A stretch of DNA of 64,000 nt from Deinococcus sp. AJ005 (lineage in GTDB: Bacteria > Deinococcota > Deinococci > Deinococcales > Deinococcaceae): positions 391,001 to 455,000 of the forward strand of contig NZ_CP044990.1 of assembly GCF_009017495.1 (NCBI RefSeq), read 5' to 3'. The notes below the pieces were generated by a model. It searched no databases, was not told the DNA's origin, and saw nothing but the letters and a program-made list of their open reading frames with translations. Both the position numbers and the translations under genes were made by a program. Positions 52,756 to 62,552 of this stretch are shown here, in pieces. The number at the start of each line of letters is the position of its first letter. Position 1 is the first letter of the stretch.

Positions 52756-52839
52756 GGGTCAAACCATCCAACAGTCTAACGGCCAGAAGAATAAGTCACT
52801 TTTGCGGTTAGACGACTAGATCTGTCAACGGTTTGACCC
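52756..52839. promoter_or_regulatory. Nested inverted repeats before the cystine-type permease gene
   Basis: GGGTCAAACC (52756-52765) pairs with GGTTTGACCC (52830-52839), and inside it GTCTAAC (52774-52780) pairs with GTTAGAC (52807-52813). The element lies in the 170-base gap between a binding-protein gene and the permease gene, upstream of the permease ribosome binding site. It may be an RNA fold or paired operators. Confidence 0.5.
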
Positions 52840-52853
52840 GCCCCTCAACGCAA

Positions 52854-52880
52854 ACCCCTCCCCACTGAACTGGGAGGGGT
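52854..52880 (-). terminator. Hairpin after the first cystine-type binding-protein gene
   Basis: ACCCCTCCCA and TGGGAGGGGT form a 10-bp perfect stem with a 6-base loop, 21 bases after the stop of the 52901-53677 gene. Read leftward only TTTGCG follows, so termination is probably partial, letting some transcripts reach the permease gene. Confidence 0.65.
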
Positions 52881-52900
52881 CCACGTGCACAGGCGGGTGC

Positions 52901-53677
52901 TCAGGGCTTGCTGACGTCCTGACCGAACCACTGCTGGCCGATTTTTGCCATCGTGCCGTCGGCCTTCATGTCTTTCAGGGCGGCGTCAATTGCGGTTTTC
53001 AGTCCTGTATTGGTTTTCTTGATGGCTATGCCCATGCTGTCCACCGAACCGGCGTTGCCCACGCCCTTGATCGGTAGGCCCTGCGATTTGGCGAGGTAGC
53101 CGATCAGCAGGCGGTCATTGTAGATGGCGTCCAGGCGGCCACTGGACAGGTCCGCCAGATACTCCGGGGTGCCGGGATAGGTGACCACCGTGATGCCGCC
53201 CGCGTCGCGCAAATCCTTCTCGAACACGGTGCCCAGCCCCACCCCCACGCGCTTGCCTTTCAGGTCTGCCAGCGTGTTGTAGTTCTGCCCCTTGGTGCTG
53301 CTGACGGCAATTTGTGGGCGGCTGAAGACGTAGGGATCGCTGAAGCCGATGCTCTTCTGGCGCTCGGCAGTGATGCCCACCTGGTTGATAATCACGTCGT
53401 ATTTGTTTGCCTGCAACCCCGCCAGAATGCCGCTCCACTCGGTCAGCACGAACTCGGGCTTCAGGCCCAGCTTGGCGGCCAGTGCCCGCGCCACGTCCAC
53501 GTCAAAGCCAGTTAGCACACCCTTGTCGTCTTTGAAGGTGAAGGGGGCGTAGGTGCCTTCCACAGCGATCTTCAGCACGCCTTTGCTCAGGGTGGGCGCG
53601 GTCTGGGCCAATGAGGACGTGGCGGCGGCGAGGATCAGTGCGGTGCCTGAAAGCAGAGCAGAACGGAATGCGCGCAT
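52901..53677 (-). CDS. Cystine-type ABC substrate-binding protein (FliY/TcyA-like)
   Basis: The 258-residue family 3 binding protein has a signal peptide (FRSALLSGTALILAAATS) and GVLKIAVEGTYAPFTFKDD. GFDVDVARALAAKLGLKPEF, LAGLQANKYDVIINQVGITA, and the C-terminal IGQQWFGQDVSKP follow. The TEWSGILAGLQANKYD block is typical of cystine binders (FliY). ATG 53677 has GGAG a few bases upstream. It is a close paralogue of 55001-55759, with the same SQWFGQDVSKP-type end. Confidence 0.9.
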   Translation of the reverse strand: MRAFRSALLSGTALILAAATSSLAQTAPTLSKGVLKIAVEGTYAPFTFKDDKGVLTGFDVDVARALAAKLGLKPEFVLTEWSGILAGLQANKYDVIINQVGITAERQKSIGFSDPYVFSRPQIAVSSTKGQNYNTLADLKGKRVGVGLGTVFEKDLRDAGGITVVTYPGTPEYLADLSSGRLDAIYNDRLLIGYLAKSQGLPIKGVGNAGSVDSMGIAIKKTNTGLKTAIDAALKDMKADGTMAKIGQQWFGQDVSKP

Positions 53678-53763
53678 GGCTTCTCCTTGAACACGGCCCA
53701 TTGGAAGCGCCGTCAAGAGGGTGGGGGAATTGCACTGGCCCGATACAGGAGGAATGAAGCCGA

Positions 53764-54924
53764 CTATAAGCCTCCTGGGAGGGACTGCTGTTCCGCTGTC
53801 TGGCGCACGGCCTGGGGCGGCAGCGCGAAACGGGGCAGGTGCCAGGGATGCCTTTCCCCCAGCGCGTGCGCCGCCAGCAATTCTCCAAGCAGCGGCGTGA
53901 ACTTGAACCCGTGCCCCGAACAGGGAGAGGCCAACGTAATCTGCGGGCAGTCCGGGTGCGGCGCGAGGATGAAATCGCCGCCCGGCGCGCGGGTGATCAG
54001 GCAGGTCTGCCGTTCCATGACGGCGCTGGCCCCCGGCAGATAGCGCCGCATGAACGTGTCGGACGCCTTGCTGACCTGCGGCGGAACCTCAAATGTGCGG
54101 GTGTCGCCGCTGGTGACAGGACGCACCACATCCACACCAATTTTTACGCCAGGGACGCCGAAAGCTGGAAAGCCGTACGCCTGAAATTCATCATCGTGCG
54201 TGATGAACACCGGGAAGCGTTCCGGCTGGAAGGCGGCCAGATCATCCGGGCGGTAAAAGCTGGAGGCCGCCAGCGTCACGCTCAGCGAGGGTTGCAACCC
54301 CGGAACCAGACGCGGCAGCCACGCGCCCGCCGCCACGATCAGGTGGTCACAGGTGATGACGCCCATGCTGGTCCGAACGGCGGGTTGCTGTCCTGCCTGA
54401 ATCTCCAGCGCCGCCACACCTTCCAGCACACGCGCCCCGTACTGGCGGGCGCGATCGGTCAGGACCCTCAGCGTGAGCTGCGGGCTGACAATTCCCGCTT
54501 CGGGTGAATACACGGCTTCCCAGTCGGGCGGCACCTGCCACTGCGGGTAGCGCCGGGCCAGTTCACGGCGGCTCAATCGCTCGGGGGCTGCGTCTAGCGC
54601 ACTCAGCGAAGCGTGAACCCCTTCCAGACTGGGCGTTCCGGCGGGGCCGAGGTCCAGGCCCCTGGTGCGCCAGTACAACTGCTGTCCAGCCTCACGTTCT
54701 AGTGTCCGCCATGATTCCAGCGCCGCCAGTGCCAGTCCCGCGTACTCCGGTTCCTCGTAGGCAAGCCGGAAAATCCGCGACGGCCCGAAGCTGGAGCCGC
54801 GCCCGTGGCCAATCTGGAACTGCTCTAGCAGCAGCACATTCTGTCCGTGCCGGGCCAGCGCATACGCCGCCGCGCTGCCCGCTGCCCCCGCCCCGATGAC
54901 CAGATGCTGGACGTGCTGCTTCAT
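53764..54924 (-). CDS. Sarcosine oxidase/N-methyl amino acid oxidase-like flavoprotein, second copy
   Basis: A 386-residue paralogue of the 12302-13447 protein. It has VIGAGAAGSAAAYALARHG for FAD binding, SSFGPSRIFRLAYEEPEYA, and QTCLITRAPGGDFIL at the covalent-flavin position. SPCSGHGFKFTPLLGEL forms the C-terminal conserved block. It should oxidise an N-substituted amino acid with release of hydrogen peroxide. TAAAAT ends six bases before ATG 54924. It lies between two cystine-type binding-protein genes on the same strand, so import and oxidation of one amino-acid derivative may be linked. Confidence 0.88.
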   Translation of the reverse strand: MKQHVQHLVIGAGAAGSAAAYALARHGQNVLLLEQFQIGHGRGSSFGPSRIFRLAYEEPEYAGLALAALESWRTLEREAGQQLYWRTRGLDLGPAGTPSLEGVHASLSALDAAPERLSRRELARRYPQWQVPPDWEAVYSPEAGIVSPQLTLRVLTDRARQYGARVLEGVAALEIQAGQQPAVRTSMGVITCDHLIVAAGAWLPRLVPGLQPSLSVTLAASSFYRPDDLAAFQPERFPVFITHDDEFQAYGFPAFGVPGVKIGVDVVRPVTSGDTRTFEVPPQVSKASDTFMRRYLPGASAVMERQTCLITRAPGGDFILAPHPDCPQITLASPCSGHGFKFTPLLGELLAAHALGERHPWHLPRFALPPQAVRQTAEQQSLPGGL

Positions 54925-54948
54925 GGTCTGATTTTAAGGGCTTCCAGC

Positions 54949-54978
54949 AAAAACCCCTCCCATTACAGCGAGGAGGGG
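54949..54978 (-). terminator. Intrinsic terminator of the second cystine-type binding-protein gene
   Basis: Read leftward, CCCCTCC and GGAGGGG make a 7-bp stem with an 11-base loop, followed by TTTTTGC, 22 bases after the stop at 55001. Confidence 0.75.
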
Positions 54979-55000
54979 CGAGGTTCTACCGAGTAAAGGT

Positions 55001-55759
55001 TCAGGGCTTGCTGACGTCCTGCCCAAACCACTGGCTGCTGATCTTGGCATACGTGCCGTCGGCCTTGATCTGCAAGAGTGCTTTGTCAATCGCCGTTTTC
55101 AGGCCCGTGTTGCTCTTTTTCAGGGCAATGCCCATGGCGTCGGCGCTGCCTGTACCTGCGCCGCGAATGGGCAGGTTTTGCGACTTGATCAGGTAGCTCA
55201 CCAGCAGGCGGTCGTTGTAGCCTGCGTCAATCCGGCCCGTTGTCAGATCGGCCAGCACTTCGGCGGCACCGGGGTAGGTCAGGATGTTGATGCCGCCCGT
55301 TGCCTTGAGCTGCGCTTCGTAGTTGCTGCCCAGGCTGCTGCCCACGCGCTTACCTTTCAGGTCGGCCAGGGTTTTGGGCGCAAAGTTGCCGTTTTTCTTC
55401 ACGATGATCTGGGGCGTGCTGTAAACATACGGCGTGCTAAAGGCAATGCTTTTCTGGCGCTCGGGCGTAATAGCCACCTGGTTCACGATCACGTCGTACT
55501 TGTTGGCCTGGAGTCCGGCGATAATGCCGCTCCACTCGGTCAGCACAAATTCGGGCTTGAGGTTAAGCTTGGCGGCAACAGCCCTGGCAATATCCACGTC
55601 AAAGCCAGTGAGGTTGCCCTTTTCGTCTTTGTATGTAAACGGGGGGTAGGTGCCTTCCATCCCAATTTTCAGCGTTCCCTTCGTGATGGTGCTGGGCGCG
55701 GTGGCGGCGAGGCTGCTGGAGGCGAGAACGAGGGCGGACATTAACAACAGGTATTTCAT
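55001..55759 (-). CDS. Cystine-type ABC substrate-binding protein, second copy
   Basis: The 252-residue protein has a signal peptide (KYLLLMSALVLASSSLAA), then TLKIGMEGTYPPFTYKDEKG, GFDVDIARAVAAKL and TEWSGIIAGLQANKYDVIVN. It ends SSQWFGQDVSKP. It is very similar to the copy at 52901, which points to a recent duplication around the flavoprotein gene. ATG 55759 follows GGAG. A terminator ends the transcript, so it is a separate unit. Upstream, at 55770-55825, several AGATC/GATCT motifs may be operator sites. Confidence 0.9.
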   Translation of the reverse strand: MKYLLLMSALVLASSSLAATAPSTITKGTLKIGMEGTYPPFTYKDEKGNLTGFDVDIARAVAAKLNLKPEFVLTEWSGIIAGLQANKYDVIVNQVAITPERQKSIAFSTPYVYSTPQIIVKKNGNFAPKTLADLKGKRVGSSLGSNYEAQLKATGGINILTYPGAAEVLADLTTGRIDAGYNDRLLVSYLIKSQNLPIRGAGTGSADAMGIALKKSNTGLKTAIDKALLQIKADGTYAKISSQWFGQDVSKP

Positions 55760-55955
55760 GGGACTCCTTGAGGGGTTAAGGCTGAAGATCAGATCAGACA
55801 GCTCAGATCTCTGATCGTTAAACCAGTTTATAAAACAGAGCGGAACCAATTGTGAACCGAGTGCTGTATGGGCTTGAGCGAACCGTCATGTTCGCCTCGC
55901 CGCATCTCGCCTTCCGGTACGGTTGCCCCGCCCCCGCCGCCCTATCCTGCCAGGC

Positions 55956-57797
55956 ATGGCCTTTCCCGACATTCAGAGCTTCATGCGCCTGCTGGAAGAA
56001 CGCGGCGAACTGCTGCGCGTCTCCGCGCCCGTCAGTCATGACCTTGAAATCACCGAGATCGCGGACCGACTGGTCAAATCCGGCGGCCCGGCGGTGCTGT
56101 TTGAAAACGTGCGCGGCAGCGAGTTTCCTGTGGTCATCGGCCTGATGGGAACCCGTGAGCGCACCGCTCTGGCGCTGGGCGTGGGTGACCTGGATGATCT
56201 GGCGAAGAAGGTTCGCGCCCTGATTGACCTCAAGGGCAGCGGCGGCAAGCTGGGGATGCTGGGCAACGTTACCAAGCTCAAGGACGCCATGAACCTCCCG
56301 CCCAGGCGCGTCAAGACTGGTCCAGTACAGGAAATCGTCTGGCGCGGCGACGAGGTGGACCTGTCGCGCATCCCGGTCCTGAAATGCTGGCCGCTGGACG
56401 GCGGACCGTTCGTGACCCTGCCCCTCGTCATCAGCAATGACCCCGAAACGGGCGAGCGCAACATGGGCATGTACCGCATGCAGGTTATGAGTAAAAACAC
56501 GACTGGGATGCACTGGCAGCGCCATAAAACAGGGACCAAGCATCTGGAGAAGGCCAAGCGGCTGGGGCAGAAGCTGGAGGTGGCGGTTGCCATCGGCGGC
56601 GATCCGGCATTGATCTACGCGGCCACCGCCCCCTTGCCGCCCATTCCCGGTCTGGACGAGTTCGCGCTGGCGGGCTATCTGCGCGGGCAGCGTTATCCGG
56701 TTACGAAGGGCATCACGGTCGATCTGGACGTGCCGGCCAACGCCGAATTCATTCTGGAGGGCTACGTGGACCCCGCTGAGGACTGGATCATGGAAGGGCC
56801 GTTCGGGGACCATACCGGCTTTTACACGCTGCCGGACCTGTACCCGCTGTTCCACGTCACCGCCGTGACCATGCGCCGCCAGCCCGTGTACCCTGCCACC
56901 ATCGTGGGCCGCCCGCCGATGGAAGACGCCTACCTGATTGAAGCCTCCGAGCGGCTGTTCCTGCCAGCCGCGCAACTGATCATTCCCGAGATCACCGATT
57001 ACCACATGCCCCCGGCTGGCGTGGCGCACAACCTCGTGTTCGTGGCCATCAACAAAACCTATCCGGGGCAGGCGTACAAGGTGGCGAATGGGATGTTCGG
57101 CCTGGGCCAGATGATGTTTGCCAAGGTGATCGTCGTGCTGGACGATGATGTGAAGGTCAATGACTTTGAAGCCGTGTGGCGTGCGGTGGCCGAACGCGCC
57201 GTGCCGGGCCGCGACACCCTGACCACACGCGGCCCGGTTGACGTGCTGGACCACAGTAGCCGGGGCTGGGGCTACGGCAGCAAGCTGATTATTGACGCCA
57301 CCACCAAGCGCCCCGAGGAAATTGGCGGGGCCGAATCCAGCCGTGACCTTCAGGCGGGCGATCTGGCGCATGAGACGGTCTTCAGGCCGCACGCCGCCGC
57401 CGAGTTGCCGGACTTTGAAGGCGTGGTGGCCCAGCGGCAGAACGGGGACGGCTACTGGCTGGTGGCCCTGAACAAGACCCGCCCCGGTCAGGCGCGGGAG
57501 CTGGCGCAGGCGTTTGCCGCCCATCCCGCCGCCGCCGGAGTCCGTCACCTGCTGATCTGCGACGAATTCACCGACGTGAACAACATTCAGGACGTGTGGT
57601 GGACCATCCTCAACAACATCGACCCGGAGCGGGACGTGGTGCAGCACGGCGAAATCTTGACCTGGGACGGCGCACGCAAGCTGCCTGAAGAAGGCTTTGT
57701 GCGCCCCTGGCCCCCCAAAATTAGTATGGACCCGGCGGTGGTGGAGCGGGTCGAGGCGATGTGGCATGTGTACGGGTTGCCGGAGCAGTGGCGTTAG
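55956..57797 (+). CDS. ubiD: UbiD-family prenyl-FMN-dependent decarboxylase
   Basis: A 613-residue UbiD-type (de)carboxylase. Visible signatures are SFMRLLEERGEL at the N-terminus, LGMLGNVTKLKDAMNLPPRR, NMGMYRMQVMSKNTTGMHWQ, EGPFGDHTGFYT, EASERLFLPA, and the C-terminal DEFTDVNNIQDVWWTILNN. Such enzymes need prenylated FMN made by a UbiX partner, which is not in the window. The menaquinone/futalosine pathway or aromatic-acid decarboxylation are possible roles. TATCCT ends seven bases before ATG 55956 (leaderless); the GTG/TTG further upstream adds non-conserved residues. Copy C of the repeat starts 12 bases after the stop. Confidence 0.9.
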   Translation: MAFPDIQSFMRLLEERGELLRVSAPVSHDLEITEIADRLVKSGGPAVLFENVRGSEFPVVIGLMGTRERTALALGVGDLDDLAKKVRALIDLKGSGGKLGMLGNVTKLKDAMNLPPRRVKTGPVQEIVWRGDEVDLSRIPVLKCWPLDGGPFVTLPLVISNDPETGERNMGMYRMQVMSKNTTGMHWQRHKTGTKHLEKAKRLGQKLEVAVAIGGDPALIYAATAPLPPIPGLDEFALAGYLRGQRYPVTKGITVDLDVPANAEFILEGYVDPAEDWIMEGPFGDHTGFYTLPDLYPLFHVTAVTMRRQPVYPATIVGRPPMEDAYLIEASERLFLPAAQLIIPEITDYHMPPAGVAHNLVFVAINKTYPGQAYKVANGMFGLGQMMFAKVIVVLDDDVKVNDFEAVWRAVAERAVPGRDTLTTRGPVDVLDHSSRGWGYGSKLIIDATTKRPEEIGGAESSRDLQAGDLAHETVFRPHAAAELPDFEGVVAQRQNGDGYWLVALNKTRPGQARELAQAFAAHPAAAGVRHLLICDEFTDVNNIQDVWWTILNNIDPERDVVQHGEILTWDGARKLPEEGFVRPWPPKISMDPAVVERVEAMWHVYGLPEQWR

Positions 57798-57808
57798 GCC
57801 GTCATCTG

Positions 57809-57944
57809 ATACGGACTCCGATTGAATCGTTCGCAAAAATGATGAAGTCCGAGCGGATGTGAGAAAGAGAAGGACGGTTTCCGGGCGTGGAGTGAACAAA
57901 CCAGAGCTTTCCCAGTTTGTTAACGAAACAGACGGAATTTGTAT
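57809..57944 (+). mobile_element. MITE-like dispersed repeat, copy C (shortened)
   Basis: It opens with ATACGGACTCCGATT and closes with ACGGAATTTGTAT. It contains GTCCGAGCGGAT and GGTTTCCGGGCGTGGAGTG, as in copies A and B, but lacks about 90 bases of their interior including the GGTGTT/AACACC hairpin. Confidence 0.75.
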
Positions 57945-58012
57945 GAATCAAGGAAAGGCAGGGCGGAACGGTTGCAAGACCATCCCGCTCTGCCCTTTCT
58001 TAAGAACCTGCC

Positions 58013-59890
58013 TTACCAGCGGTACAGCACGCTGGACTTGCTGGTGATCACGTTGCCCTGCACGGCGCTCTGCACGGTCTGACCGTCGTAGCGGTTGATC
58101 AGGTCCGCCATCAGATCGCTGACGGTGCCGATGACGCCCGACATCATCTCGCCGTCACCGAAGGCGCTGTCGTCGAAGGTCATGTCCATGTCGTCGCCCA
58201 TGTCGGTCATGTCCTCCATCCCCCCGGTCTGAGGCGTCGTCGCGCGGCCCTTGCCCGACTTGCCGGGGGTGGCCGGAACGGCGGCGACAGCGGCAGCATC
58301 CGTTATCTCCGCTGTGTCCACATCAGAAGTGTCCATATCGTCTATCTGGCCGTCCATCATTGCGCCGTTCGCACCCATGCCGCTTAGGATGGCCGCCGAG
58401 AGTTCCTCGCCGCTGATGTCGGCGGGATTGGGGGCATAGGTCCACCCGGCAGAAAAGAGGGGGTTGATCCCGGCGGCCATGAAGCCCGCATCCTGTGCGA
58501 GTGGCGCGGCACTTTCGTCCAGCGCCGTGTCCAACGCCGCCCTGCTGAAGGCCGTGATCAGGTAGTCACCCCGGAAGGCATAGACCATCTTGAGGTTGCC
58601 CAGCATGTCGTCCACCATTTTCAGGCTGCTGCTGGCTGCCGCGCCCCCGGCCACCGCCGCCGCGCCCATCTCGCCGGGCAGCTTCTGGCCCATGCCGCCG
58701 AATAGATCGTCCTTGAGCAGTGCTTTCAGGCTGCCTGATGCCCCTGCGATGGCCGCGTTCACGCTATCGGCGTATTCGGGCATCTGTGCCTGGGCCGCCG
58801 TCATGTCCGCGACGCGCTGGTAAGTCACGGTGTAATCCAGGCTGGACAGCGGGTTGCTGGCGTCCAGGCCCGACTTCATGCCCCCGGCCAGCGTGACCTG
58901 CGCGCATTCGTGGCCCAGCCACGCACCCGAACGTTCCAGGTGGCTGGCGAGCTGGCTATCGGACAGGAAGCCCAGTGGATCGAACAGGTCCAGGCGGGTC
59001 AGCCAGCGGCCCAGGTACGCGCCGGATTCGGGCGCGCAGGCCGAGGCCACCACGCTCTCTGCGTCGGCAGGGATAATGTCCTGCACGGTAAAATCGGTGC
59101 TGTCGGTCAGGATGCGGTACAGCGGTTTGTCCTTGCCCTGCGCGTTGGCGGCGTGGGCGGAGGCGGCGGTCAGGCCCGCAGCGGTGGTGGTAAAGCCCGC
59201 CGCGTACTGTCCCAGTGTGTCCAGCGCGTCCACGATGGGCGACAGCAGGCGCGGCAGCATGATGGCCTTGCCCAGCGCGCCGCGAATGACCTTGGCGGTG
59301 GCCGAGAAGTTTAGGAACAGCGACAGTTCCTGCGGCCCCGTTGCCCGTCTGGGCACCGTGTAGGCCGACGAATTCATCAGTTGCGGGGCTGCCTTACCAC
59401 TTAGGCGGCCCAGGTAACCCATCAGCAGGTCCTTGTTGGTGGAGACGTAGACCAGCCCGTTCGCCATACCCGCGAAGGTGTCGCCCTGCCGTGAGAAGGT
59501 GTAATTGCCCACCCGCGCGCCCTTTCTGGAGTCCATCAGACTGGTGAAGAACTCGCCAGAAAGTTTGTCCACCTTTGAAACTGCCAGCAGTTCCGGCGAG
59601 AAGGTGCCGCCCGCATTGCCCACCGAAAAGACGCCTGCCACCGCTTCCTGGCCCAGCGAACCCTTGAGAATCTGCTGAAAGCCGCCGATCATCTGGCCGC
59701 CCTCGTCTCCACCAACAAAGCCGTTAACTGCTGAGGCCAGCAGGCCAGAGAAGCGGTCAATCGCCCCACCCGCGTTCTTCGTTTCCAGCGTCAGCAGTGC
59801 CCCGGCGGGCAACCCCTCGGCCAGGGAGGCGGCGCGTGCAGTGGAGGCCGTACCCAGCAGAAGGGCCGTCAGGAGCAGAGCGTTTTTCAT
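58013..59890 (-). CDS. Secreted DUF3352-like protein with acidic low-complexity tail
   Basis: The 625-residue protein has a signal peptide (MKNALLLTALLLGTASTARA). Its long alpha/beta body repeats the pattern of a domain beginning LAEGLPAGALLTLETKNAGG, and later SLDYTVTYQRVADMTAAQAQ, LKMVYAFRGDYLITAFSRA. A Met/Asp-rich stretch (MEDMTDMGDDMDMTFDDSAF) near residues 570-590 precedes a C-terminal strand. DUF3352-like proteins are predicted envelope proteins of unknown role. TATGAT ends six bases before ATG 59890, a leaderless signal. An in-frame ATG at 59932 and others upstream would put residues before the signal peptide. Confidence 0.75.
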   Translation of the reverse strand: MKNALLLTALLLGTASTARAASLAEGLPAGALLTLETKNAGGAIDRFSGLLASAVNGFVGGDEGGQMIGGFQQILKGSLGQEAVAGVFSVGNAGGTFSPELLAVSKVDKLSGEFFTSLMDSRKGARVGNYTFSRQGDTFAGMANGLVYVSTNKDLLMGYLGRLSGKAAPQLMNSSAYTVPRRATGPQELSLFLNFSATAKVIRGALGKAIMLPRLLSPIVDALDTLGQYAAGFTTTAAGLTAASAHAANAQGKDKPLYRILTDSTDFTVQDIIPADAESVVASACAPESGAYLGRWLTRLDLFDPLGFLSDSQLASHLERSGAWLGHECAQVTLAGGMKSGLDASNPLSSLDYTVTYQRVADMTAAQAQMPEYADSVNAAIAGASGSLKALLKDDLFGGMGQKLPGEMGAAAVAGGAAASSSLKMVDDMLGNLKMVYAFRGDYLITAFSRAALDTALDESAAPLAQDAGFMAAGINPLFSAGWTYAPNPADISGEELSAAILSGMGANGAMMDGQIDDMDTSDVDTAEITDAAAVAAVPATPGKSGKGRATTPQTGGMEDMTDMGDDMDMTFDDSAFGDGEMMSGVIGTVSDLMADLINRYDGQTVQSAVQGNVITSKSSVLYRW

Positions 59891-60037
59891 TCTTACATCA
59901 TAAGGAAACTGACGGGAGAATAAGTCGGACATTAGATGTATGCGTCCCTCACCCCCCAGCAGATGAACGCAGAATGGGCAGACGATTCTGGCCCGCATTT
60001 CGCTGGCGTGTGGTCTGGAGGCAATGCTGGACGCCGC

Positions 60038-60922
<885 letters not shown>

Positions 60923-60937
60923 GGATGCCTCTGGGGT

Positions 60938-61066
60938 CTAGACCAGTCTGGGTCCGAAAGTAGAGGCGGCACTCTGATGTGGATCAGCAAAATTACTCCG
61001 TGTTGCGGGGGCGGGGATGGCTATTCCTGGGGCCTTCGGAAGATCAATGATGTTGATTTCGGTCAT
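60938..61066 (-). CDS. 42-residue peptide upstream of the RIO kinase
   Basis: The peptide begins MTEINIIDLPKAPGIAIPAP and continues with a Ser/Thr/Asn-rich tail (RSNFADPHQSAASTFGP) ending RLV. Its start codon is preceded by AAAAGGAGGTG at ideal spacing, one of the best ribosome binding sites in the window. No signal peptide or known family is seen. It sits 15 bases before the RIO kinase start under a consensus promoter and a long leader. It could be a kinase substrate, a small regulator, a leader-type peptide or a RiPP-like precursor, although no modifying enzyme lies nearby. A continuous upstream in-frame extension lacks coding character. Confidence 0.6.
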   Translation of the reverse strand: MTEINIIDLPKAPGIAIPAPATRSNFADPHQSAASTFGPRLV

Positions 61067-61315
61067 ATGCAGCACCTCCTTTTCGGTGATGGGTAAAGCG
61101 TAGCAGGCAAAAGACGGGACTAGGCCATCATGCCTAATGCGGTGGACATTACTTTCCCACTCGTTATTCCTGACATGACGAAGCCGCGCCTCCACAGTTG
61201 TTGTGAGGGCGCGGCCTGTTCTGACCTTGTTCCGGTTCTGTTGGTTCTGGGCTGGGGAAGGCGGGGCTTCCTCCGGGCTGGCCTGCGAACACACTGTTGG
61301 CGTTCCCGTTCCGGT
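61067..61315 (-). other. Structured 5' leader of the peptide-RIO kinase transcript
   Basis: About 250 bases separate the promoter from the peptide start. A strong hairpin (61183-61215: GCCGCGCC paired with GGCGCGGC, extended by CACA/TGTG) lies in the middle. There is no T run after it, so it is not an obvious terminator. The length and structure suggest post-transcriptional control, for example a cis-acting RNA element, but I recognise no known riboswitch core. Confidence 0.5.
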
Positions 61316-61321
61316 GCCGAC

Positions 61322-61350
61322 ATAATACGCCGCAAGCATAATCATGTCAA
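61322..61350 (-). promoter_or_regulatory. Consensus promoter of the peptide-RIO kinase operon
   Basis: Read leftward, TTGACA (61345-61350) and TATTAT (61322-61327) are exactly 17 bases apart. It is as strong on paper as the tRNA promoter at 16283. Confidence 0.85.
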
Positions 61351-61513
61351 GTCTATCTGTGTATGAAGCCTGAGTATGAAGTGGCCTGGATATTCGGCCC
61401 CGGCGTTGGACAGGGAGGAACATCTGTATTCACCCGGCGCATATGCAGGAAGTGCGCCATTTGGCTTAGGGTGGAAATTCGTTCCCTGCCTGCCTGTCGG
61501 CGAGGATATCGCT

Positions 61514-62461
61514 ATGAACGATCCACATGAACACCTACCTGGAGGCGATTTCACGCTACGTCCCTTCCAGAACGCCGATGCCGCCGCTGTTGCCCGCCTC
61601 GTCACAGACGGCGTTCGCGGCCACTGGACCTATCCGCCGGAGCGCTTCCGCGCAAGTGCCGATCCGTTGCGTCGTCGCCTTGTCGCATCGAGTGGAACGG
61701 AGATTGTCGCCACCGCTAACCTGTCGCCTTTCGGGGATGCCACCCCCGACGCCCTGCGCCTTGATCTGGCTGGAGACGGGGCCGCCTTTACGCCGCTGTA
61801 TCTGGCGCTGCTCGCCGATCTGCCCCACGGTTTTTCACGGCTGCTGGGTGTGACCCGCGAGGATTTTGGTGAGCAGATGGGCTTTTTTGGTGCTGCAGGC
61901 TTCCGCAACGCCTGGCAGTCCTGGGGCGCACACCTGGACCTGAGCGGCTTCGATTTCGCCGCCTTTCAACCTCTGGAAGAACGCCTCTTTTTGAAGGCCT
62001 ATGAAGTCGAGCGGCTTTTCAACGATGCGCCGGAAGCTGACTGGGCCGCTTTATACGCTTTGCATCAGCGCGGGCTGGCCGACGCGCCGCGCAATCCCAC
62101 CACCACGCCCGAGCCTCTGACGCAGGCAGGGCTGCGCGAGACCATTGTGCGCGAGGAAACGGTGTTCGTGGTCCGCTGGCGCGGCGAGATCGTGGCCCTG
62201 ACCCGCCTGACTCCGCAGGGGCCTGAAGTGGAGAGTGAGAATACCGTGACCCACCCGGACCACCGCTCACGCGGGCTGGCGACGCTGGTCAAGGCCCGCG
62301 CACTGGCCTGGGCCGTGGGCGAGGGCTTTCTGAAGGCGGGCACGGGCGGCACGGTCCTGAACCTGCCGATGCTGCGCGTGAATACCCGGCTGGGCTACCG
62401 CGTGGAGCGCATGTGGGTGACCTGGGAGCGTGAGCTGGTCCCGCGCTTCACCCCGGAATGA
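61514..62461 (+). CDS. GNAT-family acetyltransferase
   Basis: The 315-residue protein contains an N-terminal GNAT-like half (FTLRPFQNADAAAVARLV) and a C-terminal half with the acetyl-CoA loop region (VTHPDHRSRGLATLVKARAL) and LPMLRVNTRLGYRVE. This two-domain layout is common in Deinococcus GNATs. The substrate is unknown. ATG 61514 gives the family-like start NDPHEHLPGGDFTLRPF; the upstream in-frame ATG at 61376 lies near the divergent promoter of the peptide/RIO operon. It is transcribed divergently from that operon. Confidence 0.8.
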   Translation: MNDPHEHLPGGDFTLRPFQNADAAAVARLVTDGVRGHWTYPPERFRASADPLRRRLVASSGTEIVATANLSPFGDATPDALRLDLAGDGAAFTPLYLALLADLPHGFSRLLGVTREDFGEQMGFFGAAGFRNAWQSWGAHLDLSGFDFAAFQPLEERLFLKAYEVERLFNDAPEADWAALYALHQRGLADAPRNPTTTPEPLTQAGLRETIVREETVFVVRWRGEIVALTRLTPQGPEVESENTVTHPDHRSRGLATLVKARALAWAVGEGFLKAGTGGTVLNLPMLRVNTRLGYRVERMWVTWERELVPRFTPE

Positions 62462-62552
62462 CCCGGCTGGATGAGCGTTGGCCCAAGGCTGAGCCAGTAG
62501 ATGTGCTAAATGTAGCAGCGGTCACCAAGACTGGTCTTCTAGAATGGCCTGG

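Noticed and set aside
55818..57899. A 693-codon open frame on the reverse strand opposite the UbiD gene
   Set aside because: It is a shadow of high-GC third-position bias: it is rich in His, Gln, Arg and Gly without domain motifs, whereas the forward frame is a complete UbiD protein.
61067..61423. N-terminal extension of the 42-residue peptide to a 161-residue protein
   Set aside because: The extension would cross the consensus promoter and the hairpin and has no coding character, while an ideal ribosome binding site precedes the internal ATG at 61066.
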